Part shown: piece after piece, positions 12,750 through 24,293 of the stretch
Layout of the letters: every line of letters begins with the position of its first letter
How positions within the stretch are numbered: position 1 is the stretch's first letter
Source: Apiospora phragmitis
Taxonomy: Eukaryota > Ascomycota > Sordariomycetes > Amphisphaeriales > Apiosporaceae
DNA: 64,000 nucleotides
Direction of reading: 5' to 3'
Assembly: GCA_038363925.1 (NCBI GenBank)
Contig: JAQQWL010000006.1
Location: 724,501-788,500 of the forward strand
Program-made: the position numbers and the translations under genes
The notes under the pieces: generated by a model
The model's database searches: none
Told to the model about the DNA's origin: nothing
The model's input: only the letters and a program-made list of their open reading frames with translations

Positions 12750-14100
12750 AATAACTCGTTAATATAATTATTAAAGGGTTTTTTATAAAAATATACGTAT
12801 TATCTTTAGCTAGTTTATATTAATTATAAATATAAAAACTAAATAACGTGGTTTATTATTAAGTCGATTATATTATTAAATCGGCTACTCTTTTTTTAAT
12901 TTATATAATTAAACTTTAATACGTAATATTTTTATAATTATAATACTAATTTAATTAAAAAAAGATCGTATTTTTTTAATAACTTAAACGATGCGAGAAA
13001 GTCCGAATCGAATTAATTAAAAAGCTACTACGAAAGTATACAATATCCCCCGAGCTATTTTAAGCGACCGACCTTACGATACCGAGCTTCGACGCGAACT
13101 TCGAATTTAATATATATTAAATTTAATTAAAATAGAGGTAGTTCGCAATTATATAATTAATTAAAACATTTAAAAAATACTTCTTTATATTAATATTATA
13201 AAAAATATAGCTAAGTTTTTTTTAAAATCGCGCGGCGGCGACCGCATTAATAAGTACTAGGTTCAACGCTTTATTAATCGTAACCCGGATTTTAAAACTC
13301 GAATAAACCGTCGATATAATTATTAGAGGGATTTTTACGAAAATATAAGTATTATTTCCGGCTAATTCGTATTAATCGCGAATATTAAAACTAAATACGG
13401 TATTTTAAACGAAAATATATAAAATTTTAATAAAACTAGCTTTTTAATAGATATAATCGGGTTAATATTCGTTATATACGCGCCGATTATTATAAAAAAG
13501 CGAAATCGGTTTAATTTAATAATTAAGAATAATTAACGGCTAGTAAATATATTAATCCGTAAAATAAATATATTCCGCCGTTTTTAATCATTTAAAATTC
13601 ATATTACTTTATAAATTAATTTCGTAAATATAATTTATTAAGCGATTAAATAGTTAAATCGACTTTTAACGGCTAAACCGATAATAAAACGAGTTTAAAT
13701 TAAATTCGGTATTTCGATAAATATATTAAAACGCGGACGAAAGGGTTTTATCTTCTCTTAGTTTTAAACGGTTATAAAAGCTATATTTCGGCCGAATTCG
13801 AAAAATATTATAAAAATAACAGTATTATTACGTTTAGTATACCTCTTTACTTTGTTTTACTTTTTTTAACCTTTAAATATAATACTTTATTAATTAATAA
13901 AACGTATTCATTTAAAAAAAAGCGAGTTATTTATTAAAGCGTTAATAAATTATATTATAAAGTTAAAATCATTTATTACTTTTAAAACCGCGTATTTTAT
14001 TATTTTATTAAAGAATAATATTAAATTTAAATTTAACGTATTTAGTTTAATATATCATTATTTAAATAAAGTAGTTAATAAATTAAATATACGTTTTTAA
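12750..14100 (+). mobile_element. Second pogo-type transposase relic
   Basis: The plus-strand frame near 13390-13450 reads TKYGILNENI, a stop, then NFNKTSFLI, the counterpart of the YGIxDEDIYNFDETGF motif. The frame at 13746-13830 reads YLLLVLNGYKSYISAEFEKYY, the DGHxSH region, followed by a degenerate PPHSSHLLQPLD region. Both Asp positions are Asn. The family differs from the split element at 2831-12480. A partial repeat of its middle (12755-12850 resembling 13310-13400) suggests a second truncated copy or a duplication just upstream. No ends could be set. Confidence 0.65.
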
Positions 14101-15080
14101 ACGTTTATATTTAACTCGTCGCGTTTAAAGATAATTAATACTTATAACTTTTAAATATTATTTAGTTTTTAATAAACCATTAAGTGTTTTATTTTTCTTA
14201 AAAACTAACTCTTTATTTATTAAAAAAACTCTTTACTATTAATTTTAAATATTATAAACTAAATAACGAAATATATATATTTAATATTATATAAAATAAG
14301 TTTTATAAAAACTTTAATATATATTTTATAAAAGGTTACTTTAATACTTTTTAATCGTTAAAAAATTAAAAAATCGCGCGTTTAATTTAATAAAGCCTTT
14401 ATTATATAAGAATTTTAAGAGTTATAAAACGAGAAGGTAAAAGCGAAGCGTTTAACGATTAATAAATATAAAATAAAGGGTTCGTCGAAGTAAAGCGAGA
14501 CTAGTAAAAGGCGTTATATATTTACGGCGAAATAAGTTATAATACGCGAATATATAAAAAGGATATAAAATTAAATCGCGAATTAAATGAAAATTGATTT
14601 TAATTAATTTATATAAAAATAATGAAATATAAAAATAATAGCCGACTTAATAATATAATTAACTTTGTAATAAATCACGTTATAGTTTTTAAAATATAAA
14701 AAGCTTTATTAAAATACTTATATAATTTAAAATAATTTTAAATATAAATATATATAATAAAGACTTTATTTTAATTTTAATTTATTAATAAATTATATAT
14801 ATTTTTACTTTTATTTTTATAAGCTTAATATATTATATAATATAAGTTTTATATTTATTATACTTATTATATAACTTTAAATAAAACGTTTAAAATTATT
14901 ATAAGTGAAGTATATATTAATTTATATAATTTTTATTAAAATTAATTATATTTATTAATTTTTATTATATTTTTATATTTTTTCTTTAATTAATTATAAT
15001 TATTTAAAGTAAGTAAATTTTATTTTATTAAAAGAGTTAATAAAAAAAGGCGTTAACTTAATATATATAACTAGACTTAT

Positions 15081-15697
15081 ATAATTAACTCCACTAGCGT
15101 AGCGACGAGACGCACCACATCTAACTATTTATTCCATCCGAACAGTTAATCCGATCCGATCCGATCCGATCTAATGTCGTACATAACGACAGAAACAGGA
15201 ACCACGGGACGGCCCCGGGCTAACGTAAGGTTTAGGTCCCATCTAAGCTTATCTGACAGGGGCTCCACAGGGGGTCCCCAGTACCGGGCTGGGCTTCTCC
15301 AGGCGAGCCTAGGCCCGAGATCCCACCTTTCTAATGATAACGTCAAAATGTCAAAAGTTGCTTGTCCCTGGTTAAAATTTTCTCACTGTGCTTTTTCGTC
15401 ATGATGGTACCACGTGCCTCGGTGATTTGCTGGTAACGGCCGCTACTTCCACCATGCCCGCCTTTTCTCGGTGACCACTTGTGTCACGACTCTCACCACC
15501 ACCACCAACAATTCCCCCCTGCCAAGCCACAACTTACACAAACTCTCAAACTTCAATGATACTCGCTTATTCTAAAGATTAACCAAGCTAGCGAACCCTC
15601 TCCAGTCTCCGGTTTGCCTACAAATCGACTGGCCCCAAAACCTTCTCCTCCGGCTGATCCGGCTCATTGAGTCTCTCGGCACCTCACCTACCATACC
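15081..15697. other. Intergenic, 5' region of the SET-domain gene
   Basis: Transition from the AT-rich block to normal composition. Contains a short pentanucleotide repeat (GATCC units at about 15149-15170). Nothing else recognised; several open frames here are short and overlapping and look fortuitous. Confidence 0.6.
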
Positions 15698-16976
15698 ATG
15701 GCTTCTCCACCTTTCGTTATCCTGCCCCATCCCTTAAAGGGCCGCGCCGCCACGGCGACCCGAGATCTGCCGCCGGGATCTCCGCTTCTAACCACAAGTC
15801 CCTGCTCCGTCTACACCATCCAGCCCGAGTTCCGCCGCGAGGTCTGCGCACGGTGTTTCGCCTACGACCGTGGGGTCGAATGGAAGGTCCGCGTAGAGCT
15901 TCCTCCTGAGGGCAAACTGAAGCAGAGTCCCACCTTGGGGTTGGTGTTTTGCAGCGAGGTATGCCGTGATGGGTGGGTGCACCGGCAGGGCGCTATCGGC
16001 CTTCAGGCTTGGAAGACAGCCTGGGAGGTTGGAAGCCGCCAGAAGGGCAAGAGGTCGAGCAGCAACGGCTCAGTGGAACCGTCAGTCGATGGAGCAGAAA
16101 CCGTCCCTGATGGCCGGCCGAGTTTTAAACAGATCGACAGAGCATGGACGGCGGCCGAGGACACTCTCGGCAAGAGAGTTCGAGAGCTGAGAATGCGGGA
16201 GTCAAGTGAGGGTGCCGCTCAATTGGCCAAGTCGGAAAGGAAGCTGCTGCAACGAGCCAAAGATAGCAAGGCTCCGTCAATCGAGACCCTCTGGGCTGTC
16301 GTCTCCGGGATTCTGACCCATTACTGGACGCACAATACGCCGGTAGAGGTAGTCGACGAGAAGAGCGATCTGCCCGCGGACAACGATGAGTGGACTGAAA
16401 TCATGCGCCTGAAACACCACCATACGCCGTTCGCTTCGCACGAAGAACTGCAGGATTACATCAGTGCATACCTATGTGTAAGTCAATCTCCGGGAGCAAC
16501 CACTACCCCCTATATTTTATTGGGGCGCACCAAAACTAAATACCATCACCAATCAGCTTCTGGCCCAGCTCCCCGTAGCCCTCGTCCCCTCGCTCACCCC
16601 CGAGGTGATCCAAACCCTGCAGAACGCCGCGGCCCACAACAGCTTTAGCATCCGGCCGGCACTCAACAGCGGCGCCTACAACGCCGAATACCTGGGCTGG
16701 GGCCTGTGGACGATGGGCAGCATCTGGAACCACTCGTGCGCGCCCAACATCGCCAAGGCACGGGTACGCGACCGCTGGGTCTTCGTCGTCGACCGGGACG
16801 CCAACGGCAAGGCTGGAGTACGGGCCGGGGAGGAGCTCTGCATCAGCTACCTCGGCGGGGACGAGAAGGAGCTGGGCGTCGCCGAGAGGCGGAAACGGCT
16901 CCAGGACGCGTGGGGCTTCGAGTGTCAATGTGACGCCTGCATTCGCGATATGAGAGGAATGAGCGTCCCAGAATGA
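15698..16976 (+). CDS. SET-domain protein, SMYD-like (putative lysine methyltransferase)
   Basis: Two exons, 15698-16477 and 16557-16976, joined across a 79-bp GTAAGT...CAG phase-0 intron, give 399 residues. An atypical MYND-like zinc module is suggested by C50, C53, C85 and C89. The C-terminal SET half carries the signature NHSCAPN (318-324), the catalytic-region GEELCISY (351-358) and the post-SET cysteines C383, C385 and C388. The family transfers methyl groups from SAM to lysines of proteins; the substrate here is unknown. The middle 120 residues are polar and non-conserved. The frame is intact although the gene lies only 600 bp from the RIP block. The alternative name SET5-like cannot be excluded. 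Confidence 0.85.
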
Positions 16977-17525
16977 CTCTGGGCGAAGTAGACTTCGCTG
17001 AGGGCTTTAGACACAAGAGGAAGCCCGAGAATATCAGCAAGCATAGAGAAACTTCAAGAGAATATGAATAGATAATGAAGAAATGCGAGAATGCCGACTT
17101 GGTTGCTAATTAATGTTTGAGTATCAATACGATGCCTATTCAGCCATATAGACTATGTGGCATTCCTCTTGATGATTCGAAGTGGCGGCGGCGGCGGCGT
17201 CGAGCCCTCGGCTAACCCAAGTTTCTCATATAGCTTGATTGGAGCGGCGCATGCTTTGGAAGGCATGCCCGACCATGACCATACCAAAAACCATTACCAT
17301 GTCAATCCGCTCATTGATTTCATGATCCGGGCCTATTCACATAAGCTCGTGGGCTCCTGAGATCGACGCTGATGATGTCGAGCGACTCGTGGGCAACCTA
17401 GGCACGCGAGCAAGTACTTGTTCCTGGAATTCGCGCCACTTGAGGAATATCAGTGTTTGACTATTATTAGGCTGGACAAGTTCCTAGCTTGCTCAGGGCT
17501 GTCATCCCAATCACACTGCAATCGT
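16977..17525. other. Intergenic between convergent genes
   Basis: 3' flanks of the SET-domain gene (plus) and the exonuclease-fold gene (minus). Contains a GGC trinucleotide run at about 17184-17198. No gene supported. Confidence 0.6.
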
Positions 17526-18647
17526 CTAGGGGTCAACTCTCCTCTCAACTGGGCCAACAACTCTTTCAATCACTCCATCCTTACTTCGGACCTTTAAAAG
17601 GGGCCTGAAAACACGGCGGTTGACCGGCGTTTTGTACTCCTCCAATGGGAGCCAGGCCCATTCCTCTTCCCACGGACTCCTTACTTTCGCCGGCGAATGG
17701 GGCGAGTAGTTCTCTTGCTGTGACTCGACAACACGGGCTAGCGTCTCTTTCCTGATCTCTTCTTTCCATTCTTCCGACATCATGGTCCAATAGAGCTTCC
17801 TCAGGCGCGGGAGATAGTAGACGTCACCGACGCAGTAGGAAATGATCTCCGGACTGAGCGGGCGGACGTTGAAGACATCGAACGAGCCCCCGGTCGCCGG
17901 GTTGAACAGCATATTCCCGGCTTCCTTTGATTCGGTCCATTCGGTTCTCTCGTCGGGCGAGAGGATCCGTGCCCATTTTATAGATCTTGATAGGCCGAAG
18001 ACGTAGTTGCGCTGGCCGTCCGGGCGACTGGCGTTCTCCATGAGCTGGATATCCTCGACGCCTCTCAGGGCCACGCCAAAGTGGTGGAACAGCGCGTCCG
18101 AATCGTTCCGGACGTCGAAAAAGGCTTTGGTGCAGTCCTCGGACTCGAGGATGTCTTGGATGCTCAGGCCGCGCAAACCTTGGGTGGTGAAGGCGGCCGC
18201 TTCGAGCACGAAAACGTCGACGACGAACACCTGGTGCAGAAGAGGGGAGTAGAAAACGAGGAGCGAAACCGTGCCATCGCGACAAAGATCAATACCCTCG
18301 AGATCAACATAAAGGCAATCGCGGGCGCGATTGGTATGATCCCACAGACGATCCGCGACTTCTGCAACCCCTTCTAATGTGTCAATGAAATAGGCCTCGC
18401 TCCCCTTGGCAGTTCCTGGCAAAGTTATTGGCGATAATGGCGGAGGTGCAGTGATGGGGCCAGACGGCTTGCCGCGGACCAGCTGCCATGTTGCTGTTGC
18501 TGCTATTGCTGTTGCTGCTGTTGCTGCTGCTGCGACGACGTCAGTGCTGAATCTGCGATTGAGCACAATACACTCTTGGGTAACGCTACTCAAGCTCCGC
18601 AGCGCAGAGCTGCGTGCTCGAAAAAGGGATCTCCGGGCCACATTCAT
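17526..18647 (-). CDS. Mitochondrial-type 3'-5' exonuclease-domain protein (DEDD superfamily)
   Basis: Single uninterrupted frame of 373 residues. The first 35 residues are rich in Arg and Ser without acidic residues (one Glu), as in a mitochondrial presequence, followed by an Ala/Thr-rich stretch (about 38-55) encoded by a GCT/GTT trinucleotide-rich tract at 18487-18540. The exonuclease fold is shown by the three expected motifs in order: YVDLEG with D115 and E117 (Exo I), FFDVRNDSDAL around D182-D184 (Exo II) and SYCVGDVYYLPRL with Y271 and D275 (Exo III). The arrangement resembles EXD1/Egalitarian-like members, which act on RNA or lack activity. Substrate unknown; a mitochondrial RNA role is inference. 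Confidence 0.8.
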   Translation of the reverse strand: MNVARRSLFRARSSALRSLSSVTQECIVLNRRFSTDVVAAAATAATAIAATATWQLVRGKPSGPITAPPPLSPITLPGTAKGSEAYFIDTLEGVAEVADRLWDHTNRARDCLYVDLEGIDLCRDGTVSLLVFYSPLLHQVFVVDVFVLEAAAFTTQGLRGLSIQDILESEDCTKAFFDVRNDSDALFHHFGVALRGVEDIQLMENASRPDGQRNYVFGLSRSIKWARILSPDERTEWTESKEAGNMLFNPATGGSFDVFNVRPLSPEIISYCVGDVYYLPRLRKLYWTMMSEEWKEEIRKETLARVVESQQENYSPHSPAKVRSPWEEEWAWLPLEEYKTPVNRRVFRPLLKVRSKDGVIERVVGPVERRVDP

Positions 18648-19137
18648 CGATTTGATCTCACCAACAATTCAGTCGTGAGTGTTGGCATCATGGATTGTTG
18701 CGCAATGTTCACTGGGCGAAAGGCCTGCACGATGCGACTCCACTCGGCCGCCATAGTGGGGGCGGGGCGTTAGTTGTGGCAGTGCTCAGGGGCAAGATAG
18801 AATGAAACGGCAGGCTACTCAACTTCCTGTTGCAAGAGATCTCCAAACTCTCGATTCATTGTGTCCTGCCTGCAAGAGTTTACATTCCATATCATAACTT
18901 CAACTTTGCACGTTATCTGAGGATGATGGGACACTACGGGAAGGGCGCTACGAGCCTCAATACAGGTCGAGCCTGCACAGCTACACAACCAGAGAATGAG
19001 AAGCAATTTATTAGCGTCTTCAAGTATGGAAACATGCTGCTGATCCCGGTGGAAGAGCTCACCTTCCAAATGTCTCTAGACTTACAAACTTCATAGGTAA
19101 AGTATCAGTTCATGGTGATATCTAAACTCGGCTCTCT
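18648..19137. other. Intergenic
   Basis: 5' flank of the exonuclease-fold gene and 3' flank of the acetyltransferase relic. Overlapping short frames on both strands near 18815-19096 have no recognisable domain and are judged fortuitous. Confidence 0.5.
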
Positions 19138-20115
19138 TCAAGTTGAGGGCAGATAACACCATATAGTAAATGCCACATCTGAATGCACTGCTGCTTTCCC
19201 ATGCGAAGCAACAACATCCCAAACCCAGTGATAGCGAGATACAACCACCCAATCATCCACTCCTGGGATTCCGAACCATGTACCGAAACGTATACTCCCC
19301 CAACCCTCACCACCCCCCTCCTCCTCTTCCTCGGTTAAAAGCGGCTTCTTCTTCTTCTTCTTCTTCCCCACCGCCCACTCGTCCAGATCGACCGTCAGCC
19401 TCTCCACCTCAGCGAAGCCCTGCCCTTCGAACATCCTGAACCCGGCCTCCGACGCGTGGACCCAGCAGAGCACCCTGCCGGCGTTATCGTTTCTGTCCGC
19501 CTGCTCCGCGTCCCCACCGCACCAGCTGCGACCCGACCCCGAGCCCCTGAGAGGCCGGGTCCACCGCGGCGGCGATGATATACATGCAGCGCGTGCCCTC
19601 GGGCATGATCTTCTTCTGAAACGCGGCGAGGTGATCGCTTGTCATCTTCTCGAACTGCTCGATGCGGGCCGCGCCTTCAGGCTCCAGAACAACTTGCTCA
19701 TCTTGTTGCGCTGGTCCCACCTCCGCCTCTTCCGGGTTTGGGCCACCACGTGCGGCCGTCCACTCCTTATCCTCCAGTACCATCTCCTTCGCGTGGTCCT
19801 CCTCATCAGAAGACTCAAAAGGCAACGTAACCTCAACACCCCGCACCCCCAACAGATCCACCCGACGATGCCGCCGCTGCCTCCAGCCCGGCGGTGCTCG
19901 ACGGCTTTGAGGACGACGCAGCGGGTCGGCGGCGGGCCGATCCACATGCGCAAGCCCGCCGCCATGCCCTCCTCGAACGCGCCGGGCTTCTGCCCCTGCG
20001 CTTTCATCTGCGTGTTGGCGTCGCGCGCGAAGGCGCGGGCCGAGATAGCCGCGAGGTGCGAGATGTTGGCCGGCGTGGCGCGGCATAGCATGTAACGTGG
20101 ATTGGACGTCGTCAT
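19138..20115 (-). pseudogene. GNAT-family N-acetyltransferase, two frameshifts
   Basis: Starts at ATG 20115 (MTTSNPRYMLCRATPANIS). The first frame carries the N-terminal alpha/beta part up to GGIVGWICWG. The similarity then moves to another frame (VEVTLPFESSDEEDHAKEM) across the G-rich run at 19838-19850. That frame holds the acetyl-CoA-binding motif A, AVDPASQGLGVGSQLV (Q/RxxGxG/A). A second shift near 19507-19515 leads to the frame with VLCWVHASEAGFRMFEGQGF, the expected C-terminal strand of the fold. No GT-AG intron of usable length explains either shift. A (CTT) repeat at 19345-19369 gives a poly-Lys run, and a CTCCTC tract gives poly-Glu. Either decayed or carrying sequencing indels. Substrate unknown. 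Confidence 0.75.
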
Positions 20116-20685
20116 TTCCGACCATAGGAATGTAAAAGCAGGGTGCACAGCATTGACCGTCTGTGTTTCAAAAGACAGTTCAATGGTGAGCTGATATATG
20201 ATTACAGGCGTAAGACTGTAGCCAATAGCAGATGCGGTGACTTTGAGAACTTGGTCACGCGGGGTGCTCGATCCGGCAGGTGAGACACTCCTTGCCGGAT
20301 GAGTCATGGAACTGAAAATCATAGTCAGCAATTTCGTAGCAGAATCAGAGATTCACTAGACGACGTAAGCCAGGCACGGTGGTCCAGTATACCCGCTTCA
20401 GTGGAAGATCGATCACAGATGAACTTCATCGTGGGCGCAAGAACAGCGTCTGGAGCAGGGAAGAAATGCAATATTCGGTTTTGCCTTGGTATATCCCCTA
20501 GTCCCCAATCCTAGTAGTATCTTGATATCACCGTTGAAGAAATCCCAGCAACGCCAACCCATGGTATAAGTAGAAGTAGAAGTAGAAATCAAGCGTGCGG
20601 ACGATGTAGCACGCACAAGCCATTTCATCATGTCATTGACCAACGACCATTAACGAGAAAGATTTCAGCAGCTTTTCCCCATCCC
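20116..20685. other. Intergenic
   Basis: 5' side of the acetyltransferase relic and 3' side of the DUF7053-type gene. Contains a short GTAGAA repeat at about 20569-20588. No gene supported. Confidence 0.5.
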
Positions 20686-22095
20686 TCATTTATTCCCATT
20701 CCCCACCCTCGCATAATCAGCAGGATTATACGGATAGTGGCTGGGATGCTTCACGCGCAGCGGCTCGGGCCTGTGCTCCTCGCGCATCTCGGAATGTGTG
20801 GACAACTCGTTCGTGAAGCCCTTATGATCAAGTCTAGGTGACGAGAAACCGACGCTACCTCCACCATCAGAAGATAGTGAAGTAGGCCGCGACTGTTGCA
20901 GGCCTGGACTCGGTTGGCTTTGCGACCAACGGGAATTGCTGTTGGGATCGGGCGATGACCGGAAGGACTGATCGGATTTGGCGGAGCTTTGCGCAAGACC
21001 CGGCGATGGCTGGCCTGGCTGTAAACCCGACGATGGCTGTGGGTAGTCGCCCGGCAGCTCCATGATGATGGCGGGCGGTGCGTTAGAGTAGGGAAGTTCC
21101 GTGTAGCGGTGATGATTGGCATTCTGAGCAGCGTGGTAACCGGAACCCTGCGAGCCGGCGGTGCCCGGTCTACTGTTGCTGTATTGTTGTTGCTGCATGG
21201 ACATCGGGCGCGGCACTTGGTAAGGGATGCCTGGCGACCCCAACGGGGGCGAATTGGGAGCCGAACCCGGGCCAGCACCGGGATATTGCAGGGTCGTCGT
21301 TCGGTCATTCGGGTTGACGGTGCGCAACTTGCCGTCCTCGATCATGGCTGACAAAACGCCAGCATCAAGCAGCTCGGCCTTCTTGATGATGCGATTGACC
21401 ATTTCCTTGCTGGCCGCCTTGAGCTGGGCCTTGACGAAGCTGACCATGGCGAAATTGCAGCGAATCTCGATGTCCTCGTGCAGATACAGCCCGTCCTTCG
21501 GGGCACCCAATGACGCCAGTCCCATCTCCTGCGGCTCGGGCGGTTCGACGCCGGGCTGGTTGCCCGCGATCTTGTACTTGTTACGCAGGTCTACGTTGGC
21601 CGGACTGCCGACGTAGATGTGCGATTGCAGGCCCCACGGCATGTCGTGGAAGCAGCCATTGAAGCTGATGGTGCCGGAGCCGAGCCGTCCGAGGCCGGGG
21701 ATGTATTGGATGCGCTCGGTGATCTCGTACCATGTCGAGTAGTATTCGTCGGCGGGCGCATTTCGGGGAGCTTTGATCGGTTTGAAACCGGTGACGAGTG
21801 GGTTTAATTCAATGACCTGTGAACTGATTTGTTAGTTACGATGCGATTGGCGACGTGAAAGCCGGACTTATCTTTGTGGGCATGGAGGATATCGATCGCC
21901 AGAGCCTGGTCAAGTTAGAATCGCAACAGTCCATTTTGCTGGGGTATCCTACGTACGCGTGGGATGAACCTGTCGCGCGGGTGTCAGTAAGTAAAAGAAC
22001 ATTGGTGGGTAACTCCGCAAAGACCCTGGAAATAGCATAGCTTACCCTGGTATTGGCGTTATGATCGTGAAGACCTCCTTCTTTTTCAGCACCAT
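20686..22095 (-). CDS. DUF7053-type protein with proline/glutamine/serine-rich tail
   Basis: Four exons on the minus strand, 22095-22046, 21969-21957, 21905-21868 and 21823-20686, with all phases consistent, give 412 residues. The N-terminal 200 residues look like the fungal DUF7053 fold: MVLKKKEVFTIITPIPG at the start, VIELNPLV, EYYSTWYEI, then FHDMPWGLQSHIYVG and a helix ending AELLDAG. The family is related to START-like lipid-binding proteins in shape, but no function is established. The C-terminal 200 residues are low-complexity (Pro, Ser, Gln). Exon 2 is only 13 nt, supported by GTACGT/CAG borders and CTAAC branch points in the introns on its 3' side (introns of 51 and 44 bp). Frame intact. 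Confidence 0.75.
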
Positions 22096-23435
22096 CGTGA
22101 CGTGTGGTCGTGCGACAGGTTCGATAAACGATTTGGAATACGTGAGAAAGAGTAATACGGCTGGATCAGGAAAACCGAATTGGAAAAGAAAAGACCAGTG
22201 CAAGCAAACGACCAGCCTAGGGAATCCCAACAACTGTCCGTCCGTCAGTCAGCCCGTCGCTGCCCAGCCCCCCAAGCCTCCCGGATTGAGACATTGCCGT
22301 TGATCGCCTGTGATTTGGGGGGCCACCAGCATCAGCACCAACGAGGGCCAGCGGAGAGGCTAAAAAGTACGCCGACCCCGTGGCTAAAGTGGCCTCTAGA
22401 TTAAAATGGACACGCTGCCTTTCATGCAAACATCCGGCCACTCCAGTACTGCTCCCTCCCTCCTTTTGCATTGCCTGATCCTGAACCTAAAGCAAACCCG
22501 TTTACTTCCAGCACGCTTGCAGGTTGGTGCATCATTGGGCCCAAAGTCTAGCACCGATGGCAATTCCTATCAATCGATTGGCGTCAGTCCGCGCCCCGCG
22601 CATCATCGCACATCGGTTTCCGTGGAACTGATCACGGAACTACGCTGCCGTTGCGTCACTTGCCACCCCCGCCAAGAGGTAAGACAGGCTCGGCTGTTCA
22701 TTGGCAATTGGTTGTAGATGCACGTAGATTAGATGATGAGAAGGCTGAGTCTTAACGTCTGACATATACCTCATGGGTAAGCTTACATTTCCGGAGTCGT
22801 TCTGCTTACAAAAAGGACCCGGCATATTGTCACAATGAGTGGGTGTCGCGCGCTAAAACGGAGGGCAACCATTCCCCGGGACCTTAATCCTATTAATAGG
22901 CGTAACTATGTTAGGCATGTCAGCCGCTCACGAGTCAAGGCGTCGCATCTGTTCATCCGAACATCTTGAAGAACTGTAGTGCTTCTACATACGACGTAGG
23001 GATAGCAATGGCGAAGACTTATAATGTGGTGATGGTTTTTTAATGCTTTTTTTATCAATTAAGTATGTACCTCCTTCTTAATGGTATGTTATGTTGGTTC
23101 ACTAGCGCTAAGCAATTCTGCTGATCCGGATGCTTGCAACCTGACAGCCTGACGTTAGAGGCCGTAGTTTAGCTTCCTCCCATCGCCAGCTATTCTGCCG
23201 ATGTCATCACTGACAATTAAGTAGCCCGTTGCCACCAAAACCCCGGGACCAACTGCTCCGGTTGCTTTAAGGCCATTTCATTACTGGGCTTCTTCTTCTT
23301 CTAGGACTATCGCCTTTTGTCTGTCCTGTACTGACTTCCTGTACCGGTACGCCAGGACAACCATTGATGCTAGCTGCCTGTTGAGTAACATGAGTAGAAT
23401 AACGCCACGCGGGGCTCGCAGTCAAGTTTCAGCCT
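22096..23435. other. Intergenic, 1.3 kb
   Basis: 5' flank of the DUF7053-type gene and 3' flank of the VWA gene. The open frame at 22406-22717 has no recognisable domain and no exon structure. CT-rich and polyT tracts only. Confidence 0.5.
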
Positions 23436-24293
23436 TCACTTCTGTTGAACCTCGGTGGCCAATAGCCCCATTGGCGTAACCGTCGATCTGTCCAGCGATC
23501 TCGATACCGCGCCCAACACGACCTTGAGCACGCCCTCGGCCGACAGGACGCCCGGCTTGCCGTTCCACGTGGCCGTGTCCACCATGTCGCGCGTCCCTTC
23601 TCGCTTGTACATCTCGTCGTCGCCTTTCATGCCGGCGCGCACTTTCGGGTCGCACCCGATCTGGAACAGCTGCACCCCGGCTTGGTAAGACGGTGCGTGG
23701 ACGCGGTCGAGCTCCCGCGCCGCGGCGGCCAGGTGTCCGTACATGGAATCCTCGATGTGGCCGGCCGTGACGACGATGAGGTTCATCGGTCGCTTGCAGT
23801 ACCGGTTCTTGTGGTACCGCGTCAGAAAGCTGTAGTCGGTGACGTACTTGAACAAGATGCCGTCGAGTCGGGCGCCCAGTCTGGCACGTCCCTGCGGCTT
23901 GACCTGGTGGAAGATCCCGGCCACATTGTCGCTCTGCAGCGGCGAGCCGACGGCCAGGCCGATGCCGCGGTACCCGGTCTTCTCGACCGACGAGAAGATG
24001 GAGCAGCTCCGGGGCCGGTGGTTGACGAAGTAGAGGTCGATGCCGTTGTGGTCGCGCTCGCAGCAGACGGGCACGACGGCGCAGATCAGGGCGATGACCT
24101 CGTGCCAATACTGCTGCATGGATTCCGAGTCATCGATCAGGAATACGGTGTCGAAGACCTCGAGGAAGGCGAGGGGGTCTTTGTCGTTGCTGACGTGGTG
24201 GCGGGTGAGCTCGGGGATTCCTTCGTCGCCTAGAGGGTAGGGTGGTTCAGGTGAACCAGCTGTGGCCTCAGGCTCCATGACTGTAAGATGCAT
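23436..24293 (-). CDS. VWA-domain protein, putative
   Basis: Single frame of 285 residues, with a possible second start at Met6. The von Willebrand A fold is indicated by DTVFLIDDSESMQQYW, in which D54, S56 and S58 form the MIDAS DxSxS metal site. It is followed by the expected helix (IALICAVVPVCCERDHNGIDLYFVNH), the strand MNLIVVTAGH and a final VQLFQIGCDP strand. No signal peptide or membrane segment, so probably cytosolic. Similar single-domain VWA proteins are common in Pezizomycotina and mostly uncharacterised. The family binds protein ligands through the metal site; the partner is unknown. Frame intact. Confidence 0.75.
   Translation of the reverse strand: MHLTVMEPEATAGSPEPPYPLGDEGIPELTRHHVSNDKDPLAFLEVFDTVFLIDDSESMQQYWHEVIALICAVVPVCCERDHNGIDLYFVNHRPRSCSIFSSVEKTGYRGIGLAVGSPLQSDNVAGIFHQVKPQGRARLGARLDGILFKYVTDYSFLTRYHKNRYCKRPMNLIVVTAGHIEDSMYGHLAAAARELDRVHAPSYQAGVQLFQIGCDPKVRAGMKGDDEMYKREGTRDMVDTATWNGKPGVLSAEGVLKVVLGAVSRSLDRSTVTPMGLLATEVQQK

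Larger units (their letters stand above)
1..15080. repeat. AT-rich RIP-mutated transposon block
   Basis: A continuous AT-rich stretch in which TpA is very frequent, CpA and TpG are scarce, and CpG is retained. This is the signature expected of RIP (CpA to TpA on either strand) rather than of CpG deamination. Every recognisable coding fragment inside belongs to a transposable element and is full of stops. The block ends abruptly near 15,080, where normal base composition begins. I find no functional gene, rRNA or tRNA in it. About 420-2200 and 14100-15080 hold no motif I can assign. Confidence 0.9.

Noticed and set aside
1..15080. Possibility of mitochondrial DNA or a centromere
   Set aside because: Transposon motifs, CpG retention and CpA loss fit RIP-mutated nuclear repeats; no mitochondrial gene is visible. 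A centromeric role cannot be judged from one 15-kb block.
19631..20095. Plus-strand frame of 154 codons
   Set aside because: Antisense shadow of the acetyltransferase relic, in GC-rich sequence where long chance frames are common.
22406..22717. Plus-strand frame of 103 codons between the DUF7053 and VWA genes
   Set aside because: No domain, promoter or splice signal, and translation looks non-coding.
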